This document shows, one piece after another, positions 1-5,174 of a stretch of DNA of 5,210 nt (position 1 is the first letter of the stretch; each line of letters opens with the position of its first letter). Source of the DNA: Acidobacteriota bacterium (GTDB lineage Bacteria; Acidobacteriota; UBA4820; DSQY01); NCBI GenBank assembly GCA_021814085.1, contig JAKAJA010000151.1, positions 1 through 5,210 on the forward strand. The letters are read 5' to 3'. The notes beneath the pieces were generated by a model. That model had not been told where the DNA came from. It did not search any database and saw nothing but the letters and a program-made list of their open reading frames with translations. Both the position numbers and the translations under genes were made by a program.

Positions 1-1770
1 ATATGCCCTGATGCACTCCTCGGCCACCATCCTCGACAAGATGTGGTACCCAGGCTTGGCCTCCGCGTATGTTTCCCGGGCCAGGGAACGGGTTCGCGCC
101 GTGGCGCCGAGGGCGCTGTAGAGGGGGCGGAGGTATTTCATGCGGCCCACCCTCGTGAGGACTTCCCGGACGCGGTGGAAGACGGGCTCGTAGTCGCTCG
201 ATGCGGCGATGGTGAGCCATTCCACGAGGATCTCGTAGTTCCCCTGGCCGGTGAGTTTGAAGGTCTCGTCCAGCCAGCGGCAGTCATCGCTGGACATGAG
301 CCTCGGCAGGCCTTGCAGGTAGATGAGGACGTCCTCGGGCCCCCAGCTCTCCCGCTCCGAGGTCTCGGGGCGTTGTCCTTCCGGCCAACCGGCGGAGAGG
401 GACTGGAGGTGATCGAGCCGGGGCGCGCTGAACGTGGGGCAGTTGGCGGGGAGCCCCGCTTCGAAGATCCATTCCCTGGCTCCAACCTTGGCCGCGAGGC
501 CAGGCTGCACCTCTTCCAGAAATTCGAGGAACTCCTCGCTGATGATGGAGGTAAACCTGAACCGCGCGATGTAGGCGCGGATGAACTTGTCCCATGCCTC
601 CCGGCCCGCGGCCTGCTCGAAGAGGGCCACCAGGCGCGCGCCCTTTTCGTAGGGGACCTCCGAGTACACGGAGTCGGGGTCCACTCCCCACAGGTCCGTC
701 CTGAGGCGCGTGTACGGGGAGGAACTCCCGAATCGGGCGAAGGCTTCCTTCAAACCCGCGTTGCCGATGGCCCAGGCTACCGCCGCCCTGTCTTTACCGT
801 GGAGGGCCTCGAGGGTCCTCCTCTCGGACCAGACGGTGAAACCCTCGTTCAGCCAGAAGTCGTTCATGGTGGCGTTGGTAACGAGGTTTCCCGTCCAGGA
901 ATGGGCCAGCTCGTGGACCACCACGTTCACGAGGGAGCGGTCTCCCGCCAGGAGGGTCGGGGTGAGGAAGGTGAGCCGGGGATTCTCCATGCCGCCGTAG
1001 GGGAAGGAGGGCGGAAGGACGAGCATGTCGTAGCGGTCCCATTCGTAGGGGCCGAAGAGTGCCTCCGCGGTGAGGATCATCTTCTCGATGCCCGCGAACT
1101 CCCAGGCCGCCTTGTCGGCCACTTCAGGCTCGGCCCAGATCCTGGAACGGGGGCTGAGGTCGCGGCTGGCGAGGTCGCCCACGGCGATGGCGATGAGGTA
1201 GGTGGGTATGGGTTGGGGCATGTCGAATTCGAAAGTCCTGGTGCCTGCCATCGGTCCCGGGCGCATGACGGGTGCTCCGGCCGACATGACGGCCGTCAGG
1301 CCCTCGGGGACCACCACTTCGGCGTGATAGGGGACCCGGACCCTGGGGCTGTCCTGCAGGGGGGCCAGGGACCTGGCGTGGTGGGGCTGGCACTGGCTGA
1401 ACATGAAGGGGAGCTTCTTCCCCGTGGTCTGAGAAGGGGACAGCCACTGCAACCCGGTGGCTTCGGGGGACGTGGCGTAGTCGATCACCACTTCCTTGGT
1501 GCCCGGTGGCAGTTCCAGCCTGAGCCGCTGGCCCAGGACGGGGTCGGGTTCCCCGAGGGCATAGGGAATGGCCCGTCCGTCGGCTGCGACGGAACGGATC
1601 TCCAGCCTGTCCGTGTCCAGGTCGAAAATCCCGGCAGAAGGCTGCCGGAGGGTGAGGGCCGCCTTTCCGGAGAGCCGCTTTGCCTCGAAATCGGCGGTCC
1701 ATTTCAGCCGGAGGGATTGGGTCGTCGGCTGGTCGGGATCGAAGTAGGAATGTGGGTCCATCCGGGCCAT
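1..1770 (-). CDS. M1 family aminopeptidase, leukotriene A4 hydrolase type (3' end cut by window edge)
   Basis: Zinc metallopeptidase that removes N-terminal residues from peptides. The 590 visible codons align almost end to end with human LTA4H from memory. N-terminal beta domain (about 1-200) holds the substrate-binding QCQ (126-128). The catalytic domain has GGMEN (259-263), zinc ligands in HELAHSWTGN (H286, E287, H290) and third ligand E309 in WLNEG. Proton-donor Y374 lies in VPYEKG; Y369 and D366 match human Y378 and D375. The C-terminal helical domain has GRMK (542-545); R543 and K545 match the human carboxylate-binding pair. Human LTA4H has about 611 residues, and the alignment suggests only a few residues plus the stop lie beyond the edge. 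The ATG start follows AGGAG by about 6 bases; the next ATG, three codons in, is too far from it. No signal peptide, so probably cytosolic. Divergent from rplY; its own promoter could not be assigned. Aminopeptidase activity is well supported; epoxide hydrolase activity is not implied. Confidence 0.95.
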   Translation of the reverse strand, partial: MARMDPHSYFDPDQPTTQSLRLKWTADFEAKRLSGKAALTLRQPSAGIFDLDTDRLEIRSVAADGRAIPYALGEPDPVLGQRLRLELPPGTKEVVIDYATSPEATGLQWLSPSQTTGKKLPFMFSQCQPHHARSLAPLQDSPRVRVPYHAEVVVPEGLTAVMSAGAPVMRPGPMAGTRTFEFDMPQPIPTYLIAIAVGDLASRDLSPRSRIWAEPEVADKAAWEFAGIEKMILTAEALFGPYEWDRYDMLVLPPSFPYGGMENPRLTFLTPTLLAGDRSLVNVVVHELAHSWTGNLVTNATMNDFWLNEGFTVWSERRTLEALHGKDRAAVAWAIGNAGLKEAFARFGSSSPYTRLRTDLWGVDPDSVYSEVPYEKGARLVALFEQAAGREAWDKFIRAYIARFRFTSIISEEFLEFLEEVQPGLAAKVGAREWIFEAGLPANCPTFSAPRLDHLQSLSAGWPEGQRPETSERESWGPEDVLIYLQGLPRLMSSDDCRWLDETFKLTGQGNYEILVEWLTIAASSDYEPVFHRVREVLTRVGRMKYLRPLYSALGATARTRSLARETYAEAKPGYHILSRMVAEECIRAY

Positions 1771-1852
1771 TGGCTCTCCTCAAGGTATGGCGCGTCCTGG
1801 CGTTGTCCGCCTCGTTAACCAATTAAGGTACCTAACACTCGTGCTCCATGGC

Positions 1853-1877
1853 AAGCCCACCCGTGGGCCAAGGGCTT
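1853..1877. other. Overlapping inverted repeats in the divergent intergenic region
   Basis: Two mutually exclusive pairings share one arm. GCCCAC (1855-1860) pairs with GTGGGC (1863-1868) across two bases, and AAGCCC (1853-1858) pairs with GGGCTT (1872-1877). The element lies 15 bases upstream of the rplY -35 box, so it is outside the rplY transcript. It could be an operator or part of the untranslated leader of the minus-strand peptidase gene. No T-run follows on either strand, so it is not an intrinsic terminator. GC-rich DNA produces such pairings by chance, so function is uncertain. Confidence 0.3.
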
Positions 1878-1891
1878 CGACCCCTCAACTC

Positions 1892-1920
1892 TTGCAAGGA
1901 AAGCCATTTCTTGCTATCAT
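1892..1920 (+). promoter_or_regulatory. Sigma70-type promoter of rplY-pth
   Basis: A TTGCAA -35 box (1892-1897) and TATCAT -10 box (1915-1920) are separated by exactly 17 bases. This sits in a locally AT-rich patch of an otherwise GC-rich window. Transcription would start near 1926-1928, giving a leader of about 45 bases before the rplY ATG. It is the best promoter match in the divergent region and puts rplY first in its operon. Confidence 0.75.
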
Positions 1921-1925
1921 GATAG
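1914..1925. promoter_or_regulatory. Perfect 12-bp palindrome over the rplY -10 box, candidate operator
   Basis: CTATCATGATAG is identical to its reverse complement over all 12 bases. It covers the whole -10 hexamer and ends one or two bases before the predicted transcription start. A dimeric repressor bound here would block RNA polymerase. No specific regulator family is recognised from the sequence. Symmetry does not extend outward (G at 1913 opposite T at 1926). Confidence 0.4.
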
Positions 1926-1932
1926 TTCGTGA

Positions 1933-1947
1933 CGGGGCTGGGCCCCG
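1933..1947 (+). other. Hairpin in the rplY 5' untranslated leader
   Basis: CGGGGC (1933-1938) and GCCCCG (1942-1947) form a perfect six-pair GC stem around a TGG loop. It starts a few bases after the predicted transcription start and ends 13 bases before the GAGGAG ribosome binding site (1961-1966). No T-run follows, so it is not a terminator. It may stabilise the mRNA 5' end or take part in translational control; E. coli L25 is reported to repress its own mRNA, but no 5S loop-E-like sequence was recognised here. Confidence 0.45.
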
Positions 1948-1972
1948 ATAGCTGGAAAGTGAGGAGTTCCCA

Positions 1973-2701
1973 ATGGCTGAACAGTTCATCGAAATCGAAG
2001 TCGAGCGCCGCGAGGTGATCGGCAAACAGGCCCGCAAGCAAGCCGCCAAGGTCGGGATGATCCCCGGCGTCGTTTACGGTGGCGGCAAGGAGCCCGTGCC
2101 CATCGCCGTCGACTCCAAGCGCATCATAGCGATCCTGCGCTCGGAGAAGGGGGCCAACTCGGTCCTGCTCTTCTCCATGAAGGGGACCAAACAGCAGCGC
2201 CACGTCATGGTGAAGGACATCCAGATCAACCCCGTCACCAACACCCTCATCCATGCCGACTTCAAGCGCGTCGAGATGGACAAGAAGATCCGGGTCAAGG
2301 TGCCCATCATCTTCGAGGGCACGTCCTACGGCGTGAAGAACCAGGGCGGCATCGTGGACATGATCATGCGAGAGATCGAGGTGGAGTGCCTCCCCGCCAA
2401 CATCCCGGACCGCCTCCACGTGGACCTCACGCCCCTGAAGCTCGGCGAGAGCGTCAAGGTGGGCGACCTGAAGGTCGCCGAGGGGATCCGCATCGCCGTC
2501 GAAGACCACCACCTGTCCGTGGTGAACATCTCCGCCCCGCGTGTCGAAGTGGCCCCCGCGGCGGCCGAGGAAGCGGTCGGCGAGGAGGCCCAGGAGCCCG
2601 AGGTCATCGGCCGTGGCAAGAAGGCCGAAGAGGGCGAAGCCGAAGGCAAGGGCAAGCCCGAAGCCAAGGGCAAATCCGAGGCCAAGGGCAAGAAGGAGTA
2701 A
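1973..2701 (+). CDS. rplY: Large ribosomal subunit protein bL25, long CTC form
   Basis: bL25/CTC binds 5S rRNA in the 50S subunit. The 242-residue protein has the N-terminal L25 beta-barrel (about 5-97), with GMIPGVVYG (28-36), INPVT (85-89) and HADF (94-97). The second, TL5/CTC-type beta domain (about 104-187) contains GVKNQGGIVD (120-129) and CLPANIPD (139-146). E. coli L25 has only the first domain (about 94 residues), so this is the long form of Thermus TL5 and Bacillus Ctc. A charged Ala/Glu/Lys/Gly tail (about 191-242) ends in tandem six-residue repeats. The ATG has GAGGAG six bases upstream. pth follows after 12 bases in the same frame, the classic rplY-pth pair. The prs gene often found just upstream is absent; a promoter sits there instead. 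Identification is secure. Confidence 0.97.
   Translation: MAEQFIEIEVERREVIGKQARKQAAKVGMIPGVVYGGGKEPVPIAVDSKRIIAILRSEKGANSVLLFSMKGTKQQRHVMVKDIQINPVTNTLIHADFKRVEMDKKIRVKVPIIFEGTSYGVKNQGGIVDMIMREIEVECLPANIPDRLHVDLTPLKLGESVKVGDLKVAEGIRIAVEDHHLSVVNISAPRVEVAPAAAEEAVGEEAQEPEVIGRGKKAEEGEAEGKGKPEAKGKSEAKGKKE
2657..2692 (+). repeat. Tandem 18-base repeat encoding a Lys/Glu/Ala/Gly tail in bL25
   Basis: Two adjacent 18-base units encode PEAKGK (residues 229-234) and SEAKGK (235-240). A degenerate third unit, AEGKGK, immediately precedes them. They form the extreme C-terminus of bL25, outside both folded domains. Such basic, Ala/Gly-rich tails are common on long CTC-form L25 proteins and vary in length between relatives, consistent with expansion by slippage. 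The tail is probably disordered. Confidence 0.7.
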
Positions 2702-2713
2702 GCTCCCGCCACC

Positions 2714-3325
2714 ATGGACGCGGACTTCCTCCTGGTGGGGCTGGGCAATCCCGGCGAGGAGTACCACCGGAGCCCCCACAACGCGGGTTTCGAAGCAGCC
2801 GAACGAGCGCGGGCCTTCTGCAAGGGCCCGCGCTTTTCCGTTCGGGGCGCCGGAGCCTTATCGGCCTGCCGTTGGCGGGGAAACGCGGTCCTCATCTTAA
2901 AACCCCTCACCTTCATGAACCGGTCCGGGTCCGAAGTGGCCCTGTGGCTCAGGCGGACCGCCCTTCCCCTGGACAGATTCGTGGTCTTCTACGACGATCT
3001 GGACCTCCCCTTCGGCCAAGTAAGGCTGCGTCCCCGCGGTGGCGCCGGCGGCCACCATGGGATGGAATCCATCCTGGATGTCCTGGGTTCGGGGAATTTT
3101 CCCAGAATTAGGCTCGGGATCAAAGACCCAGAGGTCCAGAAAGACGAGAACGTGGATTATCTCCTTTCACCCCTTCCCGAAGAACGGTGGGCTCTCCTAG
3201 GGGAGAGCGCCAGATTGGCCGCGGAAGCGGCTCTGTGTGCCGTGGCATCGGGATGGACCACGGCCATGAACCGCTACAACAAGAAGGAACCGCCGCCCGC
3301 CCAGGGAAACGGCGACAAACCCTAG
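2714..3325 (+). CDS. pth: Peptidyl-tRNA hydrolase
   Basis: Cleaves the ester bond of peptidyl-tRNAs released prematurely from ribosomes, recycling tRNA; cytosolic and usually essential. The 203 residues compare with about 194 in E. coli. Visible motifs: VGLGNPG (8-14) with N12, catalytic H22 in HNAGF, FMNRSG (67-72) with N69, YDDLDLP (93-99) with D94, and GGHHG (112-116) with H114. The residue after H114 is His, where E. coli has substrate-contacting Asn114. Basic residues R104, R106 and R108 precede the GGAGGH loop, where tRNA phosphates are bound in the family. A short polar tail (about 188-203) follows the core fold. It starts 12 bases after rplY. The nearest Shine-Dalgarno, AAGGAG at 2693-2698, lies inside the rplY end with a long 15-base spacing, so translational coupling is likely. 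No alternative start fits better. Confidence 0.96.
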   Translation: MDADFLLVGLGNPGEEYHRSPHNAGFEAAERARAFCKGPRFSVRGAGALSACRWRGNAVLILKPLTFMNRSGSEVALWLRRTALPLDRFVVFYDDLDLPFGQVRLRPRGGAGGHHGMESILDVLGSGNFPRIRLGIKDPEVQKDENVDYLLSPLPEERWALLGESARLAAEAALCAVASGWTTAMNRYNKKEPPPAQGNGDKP

Positions 3326-3349
3326 AAGTTCAAAGATTTACGATCCTTG

Positions 3350-3369
3350 TTCGCAGGTTCTCCTGCGAG
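3350..3369 (+). terminator. Stem-loop after pth, possible transcript 3' end
   Basis: TCGCAGG (3351-3357) and CCTGCGA (3362-3368) form seven perfect pairs around a TTCT loop, extended by a T-G wobble at 3350/3369. It starts 24 bases after the pth stop, where a terminator is expected. The bases after it (GAATCCC) contain no T-run, so intrinsic termination would be weak. It may instead mark a factor-dependent or processed 3' end. Confidence 0.35.
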
Positions 3370-3408
3370 AATCCCAATCCTCTCAAAAGTATTGCAGGCC
3401 GCTGAAAC

Positions 3409-3438
3409 TTGACGGGGATACCCTCTTGCCATTATCTT
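3409..3438 (+). promoter_or_regulatory. Candidate distal promoter upstream of the LysM gene
   Basis: TTGACG (3409-3414) and TATCTT (3433-3438) are 18 bases apart, a good -35 and a moderate -10. Transcription would start near 3445 and give a leader of about 135 bases before the ATG at 3579. It lies about 100 bases upstream of a stronger promoter for the same gene, so it may be secondary or may serve a short unannotated RNA. Confidence 0.4.
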
Positions 3439-3510
3439 TGGCCTAGAGGCGGACAGGGGTGGATGTCTAACCTATTGAGTGAACTATGTTGGGGAAAGGC
3501 AAATAAACGC

Positions 3511-3539
3511 TTGACTTTCCCATTTTCGTTCGCTAGACT
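3511..3539 (+). promoter_or_regulatory. Proximal sigma70-type promoter of the LysM gene
   Basis: TTGACT (3511-3516, five of six consensus bases) is followed after exactly 17 bases by TAGACT (3534-3539, four of six). The spacer and flanks are AT-rich compared with the surrounding DNA. The transcript would begin near 3546, leaving a leader of about 33 bases containing the ribosome binding site AGGGGAG. Confidence 0.7.
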
Positions 3540-3565
3540 CGCACAGAACTAGGGTTTTGCGTGAG

Positions 3566-3572
3566 AGGGGAG
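3566..3572 (+). promoter_or_regulatory. Ribosome binding site deciding the LysM gene start
   Basis: AGGGGAG lies six bases before the ATG at 3579. An in-frame GTG at 3561 would extend the protein by six residues, but it sits immediately upstream of this site and has no Shine-Dalgarno of its own. Starting at 3579 also puts the positively charged signal-peptide n-region at the N-terminus. Confidence 0.75.
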
Positions 3573-3578
3573 AGCGCG

Positions 3579-5012
3579 ATGCGAATAGGGATAAGGTTCT
3601 TCTCACTCGTCCTTCCCGCCGTTCTGGCTCTCGGGTGGGGAGTGAATTATGCCGCCCAGACGGCTCCTGAAGGGGAACAGAAGCCGCAGCCCGACCAGAA
3701 GGTCGCGGCCCCCGAAGTCCCGGCGGAAATGCAGCAGAAGGCGAAGACGTACAAAGGCTCTCCCGTGCCGCCCAAGCCCCTGCAGAAGCTTCCCGACGGG
3801 CACTGGACGCCCTACAGCCCACCGGCCAACGCCCAGGGGGCGGAGTGGTACATCATCGTGAAAGGGGACACCCTTTCTCAGCTGGCCCAGCAGAAGCTGG
3901 GGACCTGGCTCCTCTGGCCCCAGATCTGGGACCAGAACACGTACATCAAGGATGCCCACTGGATTTATCCGGGGGATCCCCTCCTCATTGCCAAGCCGCA
4001 GGTCGTCTCCGAGGCGGCGCCAGAGGAAGAGCCTGTCGCCACTCCTCCCGCTCCGGCCGAGAGCGGGATGGCCATCGATGAAGAGGCGCTTCAGCCGCCC
4101 ATCAACTCCAACGACGTGTACTGTTCTGGATTTGTGACCAAGTCCTTCCAGCGTCCTCACATGACCATCCTCGCGGGGCAGCGCGCCGAGACCGTGGGAT
4201 GGGCCAAGGGCGACGTGGTCTACCTCAACGAAGGCAAGAAGGACGGCGTGGAGCCGGGTAACGAGTACCAGGTCCTGCGGATGTACCAGAAGGTGTACCA
4301 CCCCGTCAGCGGCCGGGAGATCGGCACGTTCGTGCAGCGGACCGGCAAGGTCAAGGTCCTCGCGGTTCAGGACCATACCTGCATAGCCGAAATCACTGAA
4401 TCGTGCGACGAGATCTTCAAGGGGAACGTTCTGGTCCCGTGGCGTCCCATCCCTATTCCGTGGGACGTGAAGCGCAGCGAAGGAATGCCCCTCCAGCTCG
4501 AGGACACGAGCAAGGCCAAGGGCCGGGTCGTTTATTCCAACGACCGCCTCACGACCACCGGCATGTCGAACATCATCTACATCGACCTCGGTTCCAAGAG
4601 CCAACTCGTTCCCGGGGACAAGATCTGGATCTACCGGTTCCCGGCGGCCGAGGGAACCCAGGGCACTATGCTCGATTCTGTTTCAGACCTTTACCGCCAG
4701 CAGAAAGTAGATGTAGGCATCAAGGACCTCTACAGGCCGCAGAAGGTCGGAACCTACCGGGGCACCGATGCCCAGGAGACCACCGCGTCGGAAGCCAAGG
4801 TGGCCCCCGAGGGCGCGACTCAATCCGTTCGGAAAGACGATCAGCGGGTACCCAAGGGCGAGGAGTTCAAGGGTAAGGATGCGGGAGTCAAGTCCATCCC
4901 CGTCTACTTCGCGGAAGGCGTTGTGCTCACGACGGAAGCGAACACGGCGTGTGTCAAAGTCCTCCTGAGCAGCCAGGATATTGCTTACGGCGATTGGGTG
5001 ATCCTCCAGTAG
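3579..5012 (+). CDS. Exported LysM-domain protein with a duplicated C-terminal module of unknown function
   Basis: A 477-residue protein. Residues 1 to about 26 form a Sec-type signal peptide: R2 and R6, then the hydrophobic FFSLVLPAVLALGWGV; no lipobox Cys. A Pro/Lys/Glu-rich linker (about 27-85) leads to one LysM domain (about 91-139) with YIIVKGDTLSQLA and a closing IYPGDPLLI, the peptidoglycan-binding fold. After an acidic Pro/Ala linker (140-178), two related modules follow: about 180-287 and 313-477. Their cores align without gaps (213-234 with 332-353; shared Y, G, K, PG and R), and C268 corresponds to C458. The second is interrupted by a polar insert (about 357-438). The modules faintly recall FlgT C-terminal-like beta domains; no function is assigned. 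Four cysteines (182, 268, 276, 458) could form disulfides. Probably periplasmic or cell-wall associated. Monocistronic, with its own promoter and terminator. No hydrolase motif is visible, so an anchor or envelope structural role is likelier than an enzyme. Confidence 0.9.
   Translation: MRIGIRFFSLVLPAVLALGWGVNYAAQTAPEGEQKPQPDQKVAAPEVPAEMQQKAKTYKGSPVPPKPLQKLPDGHWTPYSPPANAQGAEWYIIVKGDTLSQLAQQKLGTWLLWPQIWDQNTYIKDAHWIYPGDPLLIAKPQVVSEAAPEEEPVATPPAPAESGMAIDEEALQPPINSNDVYCSGFVTKSFQRPHMTILAGQRAETVGWAKGDVVYLNEGKKDGVEPGNEYQVLRMYQKVYHPVSGREIGTFVQRTGKVKVLAVQDHTCIAEITESCDEIFKGNVLVPWRPIPIPWDVKRSEGMPLQLEDTSKAKGRVVYSNDRLTTTGMSNIIYIDLGSKSQLVPGDKIWIYRFPAAEGTQGTMLDSVSDLYRQQKVDVGIKDLYRPQKVGTYRGTDAQETTASEAKVAPEGATQSVRKDDQRVPKGEEFKGKDAGVKSIPVYFAEGVVLTTEANTACVKVLLSSQDIAYGDWVILQ
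4686..4748 (+). repeat. Imperfect 39-base direct repeat in the insert of the LysM protein
   Basis: The octapeptides DLYRQQKV (residues 370-377) and DLYRPQKV (383-390) occur 13 residues apart, encoded at 4686-4709 and 4725-4748. Their codons differ at several synonymous positions (for example CTT TAC CGC against CTC TAC AGG). The copies are therefore not a fresh duplication; protein-level selection on the motif is plausible. Confidence 0.6.
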
Positions 5013-5045
5013 CTCGGCACGACAGAATACCGTAAACGAGAGCGA

Positions 5046-5073
5046 GGGCGGCCGTTGGGCCGCCCTTTTCTTT
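5046..5073 (+). terminator. Rho-independent terminator of the LysM gene
   Basis: GGGCGGCC (5046-5053) and GGCCGCCC (5058-5065) form eight perfect GC-rich pairs around a GTTG loop, followed directly by TTTTCTTT (5066-5073). It lies 33 bases after the stop codon. There is no A-run before the stem, so it should work on the plus strand only. Confidence 0.93.
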
Positions 5074-5174
5074 GGGCCTGACAAGTTGACGCCGGGGAGA
5101 GACCGCGCGGTCGGGAGAGTTTACCTCCGCGAGTCCTTGCCTGGGGAGACACGTGGGTTCGTGATCCAGCGGTG

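Noticed and set aside
1..1818. A frame open for about 600 codons on the plus strand, opposite the M1 peptidase
   Set aside because: It is in exact codon register with the minus-strand gene, and is open only because that gene uses no TTA, CTA or TCA codons, as expected at high GC. Its translation has no recognisable domain, while the minus strand gives a full LTA4H-type protein.
2359..2368. CATGATCATG palindrome inside rplY
   Set aside because: It simply encodes part of the Asp-Met-Ile-Met stretch of bL25, far from any promoter.
2708..2717. GCCACCATGG at the pth start, identical to the vertebrate Kozak consensus
   Set aside because: Every other signal in the window is bacterial and Pth is the bacterial type. 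A 10-base match in GC-rich DNA around an ATG is coincidence.
1832..2916. Long minus-strand frames opposite rplY and the start of pth
   Set aside because: They are Asp/His/Leu- or Arg/Ser-rich antisense translations of a confident bL25 gene, with no ribosome binding site or family resemblance.
3603..4604. A 333-codon minus-strand frame opposite the LysM gene
   Set aside because: It is an antisense shadow with low-complexity Leu/Arg/Gly/Val composition. The plus strand has a signal peptide, LysM domain, ribosome binding site, promoter and terminator.
5101..5112. GACCGCGCGGTC, a perfect 12-base palindrome after the LysM terminator
   Set aside because: It has no loop, no T-run and no adjacent promoter or gene start. 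GC-rich intergenic DNA yields such palindromes easily.
5086..5114. TTGACG at 5086 as a possible -35 box
   Set aside because: The sequence 16 to 18 bases downstream is GC-rich and contains no acceptable -10 hexamer, and no gene starts to its right within the window.
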